From contig NZ_CP029426.2 in the NCBI RefSeq assembly GCF_002266435.3, positions 4,618,001-4,682,000 of the forward strand: a DNA stretch of 64,000 bases, given 5' to 3'. The translations under genes and the position numbers were made by a program. Under the pieces are notes generated by a model. The model worked only from the letters and a program-made list of their open reading frames with translations, had not been told where the DNA came from and did not search any database. This document shows positions 54,088-62,823 of the stretch, in pieces (the stretch's first letter is position 1; every line of letters starts with the position of its first letter). This stretch comes from Bradyrhizobium amphicarpaeae (GTDB taxonomy: Bacteria > Pseudomonadota > Alphaproteobacteria > Rhizobiales > Xanthobacteraceae).

Positions 54088-54609
54088 ATGAGAAGGTTCG
54101 CGCGGGCCGGAGGTTGCGCTCTGGTGTGGTCGTCTTTGTTGATGGGATATGCAGCCGCGCAGCCTGCCAATACAGCTTGCACATCGTCGGCGTCGGCCGC
54201 GGGCACGCAGACCTGGCGCTGCGACAACGGCATCACAATCGTCGCAGAAAACGGCGCCAGATTTGAACTAAAGGACGCCAACCGTGACGGACACATAGAC
54301 TCCGTCGAGTTGAGCAGCAAAGCCCTGCTGGTGGAAGTGCGCAGGAAGCCGGGCGGTAATTCGTTCAAGGTGCTGACGCCGCAGGCGATTGCCGCGGTGC
54401 GCGGCACCAGATGGGCCGTCGATGTCGCAGAGGCCAAGACCTCCGTCTTCGTCGCCGACGGCCGTGTCGGCGTCAACCGCAGAACGCGTGGACGCGGCGT
54501 CGTGCTGGGCCCCGGCGAAGGCGTCGACGTGGAAGCGACCGGGCCCTTGACGGTGAAGCAGTGGGGCCAGCCGCGCATCGACGCTCTCATGGCAAGACTT
54601 GGTCAATGA
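54088..54609 (+). CDS. Small secreted FecR-domain protein
   Basis: The 173-residue protein has a signal peptide (1-26, ending YAAAQ). The FecR core is recognisable: GARFELKDANRDG, VEVRRKPGGNSFKVLTPQAIAAVRGTRWAVDV and the GRVGVNRRTRGRGVVLGPGEGV barrel. It lacks the membrane helix and N-terminal anti-sigma region of true FecR, so it is a periplasmic beta domain. The CHASE2 cyclase gene follows by 76 bp. FecR-type and CHASE2 cyclase genes are often paired, suggesting a sensor partnership. Confidence 0.9.
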   Translation: MRRFARAGGCALVWSSLLMGYAAAQPANTACTSSASAAGTQTWRCDNGITIVAENGARFELKDANRDGHIDSVELSSKALLVEVRRKPGGNSFKVLTPQAIAAVRGTRWAVDVAEAKTSVFVADGRVGVNRRTRGRGVVLGPGEGVDVEATGPLTVKQWGQPRIDALMARLGQ

Positions 54610-54637
54610 GGCTTGGTCGATGAGACTTGGTCGATAG
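54596..54637 (+). repeat. Three tandem 14-bp repeats spanning the FecR stop codon
   Basis: GACTTGGTCAATGA, GGCTTGGTCGATGA and GACTTGGTCGATAG follow each other exactly. The first unit contains the TGA stop of the FecR-like gene. Unit length is not a multiple of three. Confidence 0.9.
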
Positions 54638-54685
54638 ACCTCGGCCCTCAGGCCCCGAAGAAAAAGAAGATTGCAGTACGACGTA

Positions 54686-56572
54686 ATGACGAGACGCGTT
54701 CAGATCCTGGTGGCACTCGCCCTCACCGCGCTGTGGGGCGCGGGCATCTATGCCGCGCACGCAGGCGGCCATCTGCGCTTTCTCGACCGGCTGGAAGCAA
54801 CGCTGACCGATTGGCGGACCCAGGTCCGCGGCGTGCAACGTCCGCCTGATCTCGTCACCATCGTTGCGATCGACGATACCGTGGTGAAGCGCGGCGGCAG
54901 CTATCCGCTGCCGCGGGCCGATCTCGCCCGCGTCGTCGACACCATCGTGCAATTCAAGCCGAAGGTCGTTGCGATCGATCTCCTGCTCGTCGACCGCAGC
55001 GCTGCGATCGGCGACGCCACGCTGGCGAACACGCTCGCCACCGGTCCCATGGTGCTCGCCGCCGCGGCGATCTTCCCCAGCGCCAGCGAGACCGTGGAGG
55101 CCGGCAGCGCAGGTCCCCTCGCCGTGCTGCCGCAAGCCGAACGTTTCCTGCTGCCGCTGCCTGCGTTCGCCGACCACGCCGAGGTCGGTATCGTCAATGT
55201 CGCGACCGGACAATCGGGCTCGCCGCTCTCGGTGCCGATGCTGTTCCGGACCCGCGACAAGGTCGAGCTGTCGTTCCCGTTGCGGGTCGCGGCGCGCGCG
55301 CTCGACAAGCCGCTGACGATCGCGTCCGATCATCTCATGCTCGGCGACCGCACCGTGCCGACCGATACCGACTTCGCGCTGCCGATCACCTATTACGGCC
55401 CGCGCCGCACCATCCGGACCGTGAGCGCGCAGAGCATTTTCGACGGCACGCTCAATCGTGCGGCGATCGAGAACCGGATCGTCGTGATCGGCGCCGCGGT
55501 CGCGGGCGGTGGCGACCTCTATCCGACGCCGTTCGATTCCCTGATGCCCGGTGTCGAGGTGGTCTCGACCGCAATCACCCATCTCATTGCCGGCGACGGC
55601 ATCGTGCGCGACCGCAGGGTCCATATCGCCGACGCGCTCGCCGCGATCCTGCTGCCGGTACTGCTGGTCGGCTTGCTGGCCTGGCGGCGCAGCGCGCTCG
55701 GCATCATGGCGGCGGCGACCGTGATGATCGCCTGGGCCGGCCTCAATGCGTTCGCGTTCACGCACGGCGTCTGGCTGAATGCGGCAACCACGCTCGCCGC
55801 CGCAGTGCCGCCGGTTGCGATCTTTGCCGGCGTGCAGCTGTGGGCCGGAGCCCGCCGTACGCAACATCTCGCCGCCAAGAGCAGATCTCTCGCACAATTC
55901 CAGGCACCGGCCGTGCAGGAATGGCTGGCGCGCGATCCGAACTTCCTGTCCAAACCGGTCCGGCAGGACGCCGCAATCGTCTTCATCGATCTCTCCGGCT
56001 TCACGTCGTTGAGCGAACGGATCGGTCCGGACGCGCTTCGGGAGATCCTGCAGGCGTTTCACGCGCTGATCGACAAGGCCGCGGTCGATTGCGGCGGCAT
56101 GATCACCGGCTTTCTCGGCGACGGCGCCATGATCCTGTTCGGTCTGCCGGCTGCGATGCCCGATGACGCCGCGCGCGCGCTCAAATGCGCGATCGACTTG
56201 CACCGTGGCGTCGAACACTGGATCGCCTCGCTGCCGTCAGCGATCGGCGGCCAGCTCGGCTTCAAGATCGGCGCGCATTTCGGCGAGATCGTCGCCTCCC
56301 GCCTCGGCGAAAGCCACCAGCACATCACCGCGACCGGCGACACGGTCAACGTCGCGAGCCGGCTGATGGAAGTCGCCGTCCAGAACGATGCACGGCTCGC
56401 CCTGAGCAATACGCTGCTGGATACGGCCGACTTCCACGGGGCTCCCGACGGCGTTCTGTCGGGCCCCCTTCCCGCCCAGATCCGTGGCCGCTCCGGCGTC
56501 GTGACCGTGTGGTTCTGGCGCGACCGGGACGGACCGAGCCACACTGCGGCCATGGCCGAGATGATCGATTGA
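54686..56572 (+). CDS. CHASE2-domain adenylate/guanylate cyclase (class III)
   Basis: I choose the ATG at 54686; a TTG at 54671 would add five residues. The 628-residue protein starts with a membrane helix (8-28), then a periplasmic CHASE2 sensor (about 35-300; LVTIVAIDDTVV, KVVAIDLLL, IENRIVVIGAA). Three membrane helices follow (about 310-390). The cytosolic cyclase has both metal-binding aspartates (IVFIDLSGFTS and GFLGDGAMILFG) and GDTVNVASRL with the transition-state Asn and Arg, so it looks active. Signal is unknown; the upstream FecR-like protein may be its periplasmic partner. Confidence 0.93.
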   Translation: MTRRVQILVALALTALWGAGIYAAHAGGHLRFLDRLEATLTDWRTQVRGVQRPPDLVTIVAIDDTVVKRGGSYPLPRADLARVVDTIVQFKPKVVAIDLLLVDRSAAIGDATLANTLATGPMVLAAAAIFPSASETVEAGSAGPLAVLPQAERFLLPLPAFADHAEVGIVNVATGQSGSPLSVPMLFRTRDKVELSFPLRVAARALDKPLTIASDHLMLGDRTVPTDTDFALPITYYGPRRTIRTVSAQSIFDGTLNRAAIENRIVVIGAAVAGGGDLYPTPFDSLMPGVEVVSTAITHLIAGDGIVRDRRVHIADALAAILLPVLLVGLLAWRRSALGIMAAATVMIAWAGLNAFAFTHGVWLNAATTLAAAVPPVAIFAGVQLWAGARRTQHLAAKSRSLAQFQAPAVQEWLARDPNFLSKPVRQDAAIVFIDLSGFTSLSERIGPDALREILQAFHALIDKAAVDCGGMITGFLGDGAMILFGLPAAMPDDAARALKCAIDLHRGVEHWIASLPSAIGGQLGFKIGAHFGEIVASRLGESHQHITATGDTVNVASRLMEVAVQNDARLALSNTLLDTADFHGAPDGVLSGPLPAQIRGRSGVVTVWFWRDRDGPSHTAAMAEMID

Positions 56573-56577
56573 GGTCG

Positions 56578-58080
56578 CTACCTCGCTTCCGGCGGCGGCG
56601 AGCGGTCCAGCACGTCGCCCTTGGCGTCCTCCAGCAGATCGACGCCGTAGGTCTCGACCACGAGCGGGCCGCGCTTGCGCTGCAATTGCGCGACCTGCGT
56701 GACCTTCGCAAATAGGGCGTCGAGGACGGGATGACCGTCCGGATGCAGCTCGTCGACATAGAGCAGCTTGCCCGCAAGCAGCTTTGGATCGGGCTCGCGC
56801 ATGTTGACCCAGCGGATGCGCTGGTTCTGCTGCACCACGCAGGTGCCTGATGGCAAGTAGAAGGCGAGCCAACCCGTCGTGCCATAGTCCTGCGCAAGCA
56901 CGCAGGTCGCGCCATAGCGCGCGCGCATGGCCTCGATTCCCGCGGCGAGCTCGCGCCAGCCGACGCCGACGCTGCGCACGGTGGCATCGCGGCGATATCC
57001 CGAGAGCCAGCCGGTGTTGGCTTGCACGATCAGCGCCGCAAACATCACGATGCCGACAGGCGCGGCCCAGCGCAGGCAGAAATCCGCCAGGCGCCGCGCA
57101 CGCGGCTTCCACTGCGCGAGGTTGGCGGCGGCAGCAGCGGCAACAACGAAAGGCGGATAGACCGGCGCGAACCAGTTGGCTTCGACGCGGGCATGCAGTG
57201 AATGCCAGACGAAATAGGCGACGATGGTCCAGAACATCGCCTCGATCAGCACGCGTGAGGCCCGTGCGCCGGCGCGCTGCCAGGTCAGCGCGTGCAGGCC
57301 CATCGCACCGAGGATGAAGACCAGCGGCGTCGCGAACGCGATCTGGGTCGGGATCAGCTCGGCGATGAAGACGGGGCGGAAGTCCTCGATCTTCGCGCGC
57401 CCGAGCTGCTTTGCGAACGAGACCCATTGGTGGTCCGCATTCCAGAGGATCACCGGCGAGAACAGCGCCAGCGCAACGAGGCCGCCGAGATAGGGCCAGG
57501 GCGAGAGAAACCAGCGCCGCAGCTTCGGCACGCAAGCGAGCCAGATCAGGATCCCGGCGCCGAAGAACATCGCCGTGTATTTCGACAGCAGCGCGGCGCC
57601 AACGGCCGCGCCGACCGCAAGCCACCAGACGCCGCGGCCGGTCTCCAGTACCTTTGCGAGGAAGAACAGCACGAAGCTGGATGCGACCAGAAGCGGCGCA
57701 TCCGGCGTCACGATCAGCGTGCCGACGGAGGCCATCATCGTTACATTGAGCAGGATGGCGCTGGTCGCCGCCACGCGCGCGCCCCCGAACAGGATCGCGG
57801 CGGAGCGATAGACCGCATAGCTCATCGGCAGCGCCAGCAGGACCGAGACGAGGCGGACGCCGAGCTCGGTATCGCCCGCGATCATGGTGCCGGCGCGGAT
57901 CACATAGGCGACCATCGGCGGATGGTCGTAATAGCCGCCCGCCAGATTCTTCGACCACATCCAGTAATAGGCTTCGTCGAAGGTGATCGGCGTGACCGCG
58001 GCCGCAACGAGCCGCATGGCCACCAGCGCCAGAATCAGCAGCGTGGTGTTGCGGACGATCCGAGCGTCAGCCCCGCCCAT
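56578..58080 (-). CDS. GT39-family membrane glycosyltransferase (ArnT/PMT-like)
   Basis: The 500-residue protein has the PMT-family start TPITFDEAYYWMWSKNL with the catalytic Asp-Glu pair, YYDHPPMVAY in the first periplasmic loop, and about eleven membrane helices ending in a soluble periplasmic tail. The family transfers sugars from polyprenyl phosphate to lipid A, proteins or glycolipids. It starts 7 bp after the preceding GT2-GtrA gene, which makes polyprenyl-phosphate sugar: donor synthesis and use in one operon. Confidence 0.93.
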   Translation of the reverse strand: MGGADARIVRNTTLLILALVAMRLVAAAVTPITFDEAYYWMWSKNLAGGYYDHPPMVAYVIRAGTMIAGDTELGVRLVSVLLALPMSYAVYRSAAILFGGARVAATSAILLNVTMMASVGTLIVTPDAPLLVASSFVLFFLAKVLETGRGVWWLAVGAAVGAALLSKYTAMFFGAGILIWLACVPKLRRWFLSPWPYLGGLVALALFSPVILWNADHQWVSFAKQLGRAKIEDFRPVFIAELIPTQIAFATPLVFILGAMGLHALTWQRAGARASRVLIEAMFWTIVAYFVWHSLHARVEANWFAPVYPPFVVAAAAAANLAQWKPRARRLADFCLRWAAPVGIVMFAALIVQANTGWLSGYRRDATVRSVGVGWRELAAGIEAMRARYGATCVLAQDYGTTGWLAFYLPSGTCVVQQNQRIRWVNMREPDPKLLAGKLLYVDELHPDGHPVLDALFAKVTQVAQLQRKRGPLVVETYGVDLLEDAKGDVLDRSPPPEAR

Positions 58081-58086
58081 CTCGCG

Positions 58087-59220
58087 TTATTTCTTGCGCC
58101 AGACGAACAGGCCTGACATCGCGTAGTTCCACACCACGCCCATCAGCGCACCGGCCATGCCGGCCAGCCACCAGATCGGCTCCTGGTCGTAGACCGAGAA
58201 GGCGACGCCGACATTGGCGAGCAGGCCGACGCTGCACACGATGTAAAAGGCGATCAGGCCGCGCAGCAGCGCAAAGCCCTTCAGCCGCTGGTCGCGATAG
58301 GTGAGGAAGTTATTGAGGATGAAATTGCTGGTCATGGCGACGATGGCGCCGGCGGCCTGCGCCTCCGCGAACGGCGCCTTGAACAGCTGAAGTCCGATGA
58401 ACAACGTGGTGAGATGCACCACGAGGCCGATGCCGCCGACCATCGCGAACAGGATGAAACGCAGCGAGACGATGTCGTTGCTCAGCTTGGCCAGCACCAG
58501 GCCGAGGAAGTCGAGCGCGACCATGGAATCGAGCTTGCTCTCGCCATGCTGGCGGGCGCCGAAAGTGTAGGGAATCTCGACCGCGCGCAAGCCGCCGTGC
58601 GCGGTCGCGACGACGTCGAGCAGGATCTTGAAGCCGTGCACGGAAAGCTTCGGCGCGAGCTGTTCGAACCGGTCACGGCGGATCATGAAGAAGCCGCTCA
58701 TGGGATCGGCGATCTCGACCCGCAGCATCTTCCTGGCGAACTCGGTCGCCAGCGCGCTGGCGCCGGCGCGCTGCTTGTTGAAGCCCTCGGTCTTGTAGCC
58801 TTCGATGTAGCGGCTGCCGACCACGAGGTCGGCCTCGTCGCTTGCGAGCAGCAACAGCATTTTCGGCAGTTGCGTCTCGTCGTGCTGGAGGTCGGCATCG
58901 ATCACGGCCACATAGGGCGCGCTGGAGGCCAGGATGCCCTCGATGCAGGCGCCCGACAGGCCGCGGCGGCCGATGCGGCGGATACAGCGCACGCGGCTGT
59001 CCTGCTGCGCCAGCGTGCGCACGACGTCCCAGGTGCCGTCGGGCGAATTGTCGTCGACGAACACGACCTCCCAGGCGACGTTGGCGAGTGTCGCCTCCAG
59101 CCGCCGGTATAGCACAGCGACATTGTCGCGCTCGTTGAAGGTCGGGACGATGACCGACAGTTCCGGCCCTTCGAGAGCCTGCAGCGGATTGTCGGAGCCC
59201 GGTCTGATCGCTTCATTCAT
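58087..59220 (-). CDS. Polyprenyl-phosphate glycosyltransferase (GT2) fused to GtrA domain
   Basis: The ATG at 59220 gives 377 residues; the open frame further upstream is not family-like. The N-terminal GT2 domain reads LSVIVPTFNERDNV, FVDDNSPDGTWDVV and VAVIDADLQHDE (DxD). From about residue 240 four membrane helices form a GtrA-type domain (SLRFILFAMVGGIGLVVHL). This layout charges polyprenyl phosphate and flips it across the inner membrane. The GT39 enzyme downstream would then use it. Confidence 0.93.
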   Translation of the reverse strand: MNEAIRPGSDNPLQALEGPELSVIVPTFNERDNVAVLYRRLEATLANVAWEVVFVDDNSPDGTWDVVRTLAQQDSRVRCIRRIGRRGLSGACIEGILASSAPYVAVIDADLQHDETQLPKMLLLLASDEADLVVGSRYIEGYKTEGFNKQRAGASALATEFARKMLRVEIADPMSGFFMIRRDRFEQLAPKLSVHGFKILLDVVATAHGGLRAVEIPYTFGARQHGESKLDSMVALDFLGLVLAKLSNDIVSLRFILFAMVGGIGLVVHLTTLFIGLQLFKAPFAEAQAAGAIVAMTSNFILNNFLTYRDQRLKGFALLRGLIAFYIVCSVGLLANVGVAFSVYDQEPIWWLAGMAGALMGVVWNYAMSGLFVWRKK

Positions 59221-59494
59221 GACGGCAGCGTATATCCGCCGCGTCTTACGCTGCCAAGTTCTTGCGCTGCCAAGTTCTTGCGCTGCCGAGCCGGGGGGCT
59301 GTGGGGAATGCCCCAAAAGGGGCCCTAAAATGCCAACGACCCCGGAACGGCGGGCTGCGCGTACATCCGGCGCAAGCCTTAAGCTATTCCAAGGTCGTCC
59401 CAGCGCCGGAGTTTTTCGCTCAACGTCGCCGTTAAAGGCTAGATGGGAATGACAAGATCGCTTCGCAAGGGGCAAAAACGACGATTTTTGCGCC

Positions 59495-59698
59495 TTATTG
59501 GTTCGGCACTTCCCGGATGATCGGCCCGCGCGGCGCGGGCGCGGCTGGAGCTGCGGGGGCCGCGGCCGGGGCCGGCTCGACTTTTGCCGGTTTGGGCGGC
59601 TTGCCATACTGGCCGATCGGCCCGAACACGACAGCGACCGCAAGCACGACCGCGGCGACGATCGCGCCCAAAATGCCCCCTACCGACTCAGACGCCAT
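59495..59698 (-). CDS. Small single-pass membrane protein with Pro/Ala-rich tail
   Basis: From the ATG at 59698 (after AGGGATGGG) it has 67 residues; an ATG at 59737 is an alternative. Residues 6-28 form one membrane helix (GGILGAIVAAVVLAVAVVFG). The rest is KPPKPAKVEPAP followed by an Ala/Pro run and a polar end (GPIIREVPNQ). No known domain; possibly an envelope-spanning or anchoring peptide. Coding status rests on the ribosome-binding site and the membrane/tail pattern. Confidence 0.6.
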   Translation of the reverse strand: MASESVGGILGAIVAAVVLAVAVVFGPIGQYGKPPKPAKVEPAPAAAPAAPAAPAPRGPIIREVPNQ

Positions 59699-59810
59699 GG
59701 AAACCCATCCCTGTTCCAGATCCGTTGGTGATATCACGGATGCGCGCGGAGCCGGAAGTGCCGCCGAATGGCGAATGGGGCGCCCCAGGCGTCTGCCCGG
59801 CTCGTCATCC

Positions 59811-60191
59811 CTATTTCGCCGGCGGCCTCTGCTTGACGAAGGCCGTCACGATGTCCTTCTGCGCGGCCTCCACCGCCCTGTTCGCGGTGGCGAGATGGGC
59901 GCCGGCATCGATATCGGGATATTGCGTGGTGAGATAGTCGAGCAGCGCCACCCGGTAATATTGCCGCTCCGACGGACAGGCGCCCGCGACCGAGCGGCCA
60001 AAATCCTGTTGCGACATTCCCTGATTGCTGTCGCGCGAATATTCCCGCGCCAGACAATGCCAGTAATCGTCGCGGCCCTGCATGGCGAGCTTCTGAACGC
60101 CCTTCGCATCGTCGTCATCCGCCATGATCGGAGATATCATGGCAGCAGATGTCATCATGACGAGCGCCGCTCCCAGCATCAGTCTCCGCAT
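59811..60191 (-). CDS. Small secreted protein of unknown function
   Basis: The ATG at 60191 follows GGAGAAAAAG and gives 126 residues. A signal peptide (MRRLMLGAALVMMTSAAMIS, cleaved near IMA) leads into an acidic start (DDDDAKG). The mature part is alpha-helical with two Cys (YWHCLAREYS and GACPSERQYY) that could form a disulfide. I do not recognise a domain. It is divergent from the DUF72 gene. Confidence 0.75.
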   Translation of the reverse strand: MRRLMLGAALVMMTSAAMISPIMADDDDAKGVQKLAMQGRDDYWHCLAREYSRDSNQGMSQQDFGRSVAGACPSERQYYRVALLDYLTTQYPDIDAGAHLATANRAVEAAQKDIVTAFVKQRPPAK

Positions 60192-60309
60192 CTTTTTCTC
60201 CTTTATCGCAGATCCCAAGGCGACCTTAGACCGGACGCAGCAACTGGCCAATCACAACTGGTTTGATTAGGATGACGCATCCCCTCCACGTCGATGCGAG
60301 ATCCTTACC

Positions 60310-61131
60310 GTGGCCAAAGCAAAAACCGCGTCCAAGAAATCAGGCAACATCTTCATCGGCATCGGCGGCTGGACCTTCGAGCCCTGGCGCGGCGTGTTCT
60401 ATCCGGAGAAGCTGACGCAGGCCAAGGAGCTGTCCTATGCCGCTTCGAAGCTGACCTCGATCGAGATCAACGGCACCTATTACGGCTCGCAGAAGCCGGA
60501 GAGCTTTCGCAAATGGGCGAGCGAGGTGCCCGACGGCTTCGTGTTCTCGGTGAAGGGACCGCGCTTCGCCACCAACCGGCGGGTGCTGGCGGAAGCAGGC
60601 GATTCCATCAAACGGTTCTATGATTCAGGCGTGCTGGAACTCGGCGACCATCTCGGGCCGGTACTGTGGCAGTTCGCGCCGACCAAGAAATTCGACGGCG
60701 CCGATTTCGGCAAGTTCCTCGAGCTGTTGCCGCGCCAACTCGACGGACGCGCATTGCGCCATGTCGTCGAGGTCCGCCACGACAGCTTCTGCGCGCCGGA
60801 CTTCGTGGCCCTGATCCGCGAGTTCGAGACGCCCGTGGTGTTCGCCGAGCACGGCAAATATCCCGCCATCGCCGATGTCGCCGGCGATTTCGTCTATGCC
60901 AGGCTGCAGAAGGGCAATGACGAGATCAAGACCTGCTACCCGCCCAAGCAGCTCGATGCCTGGGCCGGGCGCCTCCAGGCCTGGGCTTCCGGCGGTGAAC
61001 CGGACGACCTGCCCAAAGTCGACAAGGCCAAGCCGAAGAAGGAGCCGCGTGACGTCTTCGCCTACGTCATCCACGAGGGCAAGGTGCGCGCGCCCGCCGG
61101 CGCCATGGAGTTGATCGCAAGGGTGAGCTGA
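60310..61131 (+). CDS. DUF72 domain-containing protein (YecE-like)
   Basis: Starting at a GTG, the 273-residue protein has a basic leader (AKAKTASKKSG), then the TIM-barrel DUF72 core: FIGIGGWTFEPWRGVFYPEKL, LTSIEINGTYYGSQKPESF, and LGPVLWQFAPTKKF. Function is not established. The DUF488 gene starts 22 bp downstream; the two families often co-occur. Confidence 0.93.
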   Translation: MAKAKTASKKSGNIFIGIGGWTFEPWRGVFYPEKLTQAKELSYAASKLTSIEINGTYYGSQKPESFRKWASEVPDGFVFSVKGPRFATNRRVLAEAGDSIKRFYDSGVLELGDHLGPVLWQFAPTKKFDGADFGKFLELLPRQLDGRALRHVVEVRHDSFCAPDFVALIREFETPVVFAEHGKYPAIADVAGDFVYARLQKGNDEIKTCYPPKQLDAWAGRLQAWASGGEPDDLPKVDKAKPKKEPRDVFAYVIHEGKVRAPAGAMELIARVS

Positions 61132-61152
61132 GGTGGGCCATTGAGGCGAGAC

Positions 61153-61614
61153 ATGGCAAAGGCGAAGAAGCTTTTCACCATCGGCTATGAGCAGACGCCG
61201 CCCAAGGCGGTGCTCGACGAGCTCGAGCAGGCCGGGGTCAAGCTCGTGGTCGACGTGCGCGCGGTGACCTCGTCACGGCGGCCGGGCTTTTCCAAGAAGC
61301 AGCTTGCCGCGGGTCTCGACGAACGCGGCATCGCCTATGTCCACCTCGCCGCGCTGGGCACGCCGAAGGAAGGTCGCCTCGCTGCCCGCAGCGGGCAATA
61401 CGATTTGCTGGAGAAGATATTCTCGAAGCACCTGAAGGCGCCGGAGGCCAAGGAGGCGATGGACGAGCTCTCGGCGCTGGTGAAGAAGGCCGGTCCCGTA
61501 TGCCTGCTCTGCTACGAGCGTGACCACACCCATTGCCACCGCCAGATGATCGCGGAGATCATCGAGGCGCGCGATGCGGTTGCAGTGAAGAACCTGGCGG
61601 GGCGGCAAGTGTAG
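61153..61614 (+). CDS. DUF488 domain-containing protein
   Basis: The ATG at 61153 lies behind GAGGCGAG and gives 153 residues. Family motifs are FTIGYEQTPPKAVLDEL, VVDVRAVTSSRRPGFSK and the C-terminal VCLLCYERDHTHCHRQMIAE, whose Cys and His residues may bind metal. Role unknown. It is probably co-transcribed with the DUF72 gene; the products share a basic Lys/Ala leader. Confidence 0.93.
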   Translation: MAKAKKLFTIGYEQTPPKAVLDELEQAGVKLVVDVRAVTSSRRPGFSKKQLAAGLDERGIAYVHLAALGTPKEGRLAARSGQYDLLEKIFSKHLKAPEAKEAMDELSALVKKAGPVCLLCYERDHTHCHRQMIAEIIEARDAVAVKNLAGRQV

Positions 61615-61638
61615 CCAAGCCGTGGCGCCGGCCGCAGC

Positions 61639-61755
61639 CGTCATCCTGAGGTGCCGGAGCGAAGCGGAGGCCTCGAAGGACGATGGCGTGCCCCAAAGCT
61701 GCGTAGTGGCCGTTCATCCTTCGAGGCTCGCAAGCGCTCGCACCTCAGGATGACG
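61639..61755. repeat. Palindromic intergenic repeat, family E
   Basis: Ends CGTCATCCTGAGGTGC and GCACCTCAGGATGACG are exact inverted copies, and the inner GGCCTCGAAGGACGATGG/CATCCTTCGAGGCTC also pair. It lies between convergent genes. Confidence 0.95.
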
Positions 61756-61758
61756 GTT

Positions 61759-62673
61759 CTACCCCTCCCCCGCCAGCTTGAACGTTCCCTCCATCATCTG
61801 CACGCAGCTGCCGCCGACATGGGCGGAGACGATCTTGCCGTCCTGCTTGCGCACGCGCGTCAGCAGGATGCTCGGCCGGCCCATGTCAAAGCCCTGGCCG
61901 ACCGTGAGCTTGAGTTCGCCATCGCGCACGGGATCGAGGTCGGCGAACAGTGCTGCCGCGGCAACCGTGGCGCTGCCGGTTGCGGGGTCCTCGGCGAAAC
62001 CGCTGGTGCCGCGCATGAACATCCGCGCCTGGAGATCGCAAGACGCCTCCGCGGCGCCAACCTCCCGCGTATAGAACCACACCGAGAACGCGCCGTCGCG
62101 CGGGAGCACCCTGCCGAAGGCGGCCGCATCGGGCCTTGCCCGCTTCAGCGCATCGCGCGAATGCAGCTCCGCCACCAGGAAAGGCGTGCCGACGCCAACG
62201 ACCTGCGGCGCGTGGCGATCGGTCCTGATGTCATCGGCAGCCAATGAGATGCAGGCCGCAATGTCAGCGGCGGAAATTTCCGCCAGTCGTGACAGCGGCT
62301 GCGGAGCAGTCAATTCGGTGCTGACCACCTTTCCTTGCTCTCGACGAATGTCGACCGGCACGAGCCCGGCCTTCTCCTCGAACAGCAAACGCGGCTTCGA
62401 CTCACTGGCGAGGCTCGCCAGCACGAAGGCGGTCCCGACATTCGGATGGCCGGCAAAGGGAAGCTCCCGCACCGGCGTGAAGATGCGCACCTCGGCATCA
62501 TTGGCCTTGTCACGCGGCGACAGCACGAAGGTGGTCTCGGAATAATTGAATTCGGTCGCGACCGCCTGCATCTGCACCGTCGTGAGTCCGCCGCCGTCGA
62601 GCACCACGGCGAGCTGGTTGCCGCCGAAGGCGCGGTCGGTGAACACGTCGACGGTGATGTAGCGACGCAGCAT
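61759..62673 (-). CDS. PhzF family isomerase/epimerase-like protein
   Basis: The ATG at 62673 follows GAGGAAGAG and gives 304 residues. The PhzF fold is shown by VDVFTDRAFGGNQLAVV, the catalytic Glu46 (FNYSETTFV), FAGHPNVGTAFVLA and the second-half EDPATGSATVAAAA. PhzF itself isomerises a phenazine precursor; most relatives act on unknown small molecules and no other phenazine gene is present, so that pathway is unlikely. Confidence 0.93.
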   Translation of the reverse strand: MLRRYITVDVFTDRAFGGNQLAVVLDGGGLTTVQMQAVATEFNYSETTFVLSPRDKANDAEVRIFTPVRELPFAGHPNVGTAFVLASLASESKPRLLFEEKAGLVPVDIRREQGKVVSTELTAPQPLSRLAEISAADIAACISLAADDIRTDRHAPQVVGVGTPFLVAELHSRDALKRARPDAAAFGRVLPRDGAFSVWFYTREVGAAEASCDLQARMFMRGTSGFAEDPATGSATVAAAALFADLDPVRDGELKLTVGQGFDMGRPSILLTRVRKQDGKIVSAHVGGSCVQMMEGTFKLAGEG

Positions 62674-62823
62674 CTTCTCTTCCTCATGCAAATCACGGCC
62701 ACGACCGGCCGCATCGCGCGCAGTCTACAAGCCGAAAACATCACGCGTCATGCCCCAAAATTCCGAGCAATCGGAGCAATCCCAGATGCAGGAGAAACCG
62801 TGTGCGACAACGTGTGGCGCGCC

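Noticed and set aside
53667..54266. 200-codon frame in the long gap
   Set aside because: It overlaps the signal-peptide end of the FecR-like gene, has no ribosome-binding site and no family-like sequence.
61759..62673. Phenazine biosynthesis locus
   Set aside because: Only a PhzF-fold protein is present, and this fold is widespread outside phenazine pathways; no other phz gene is near.
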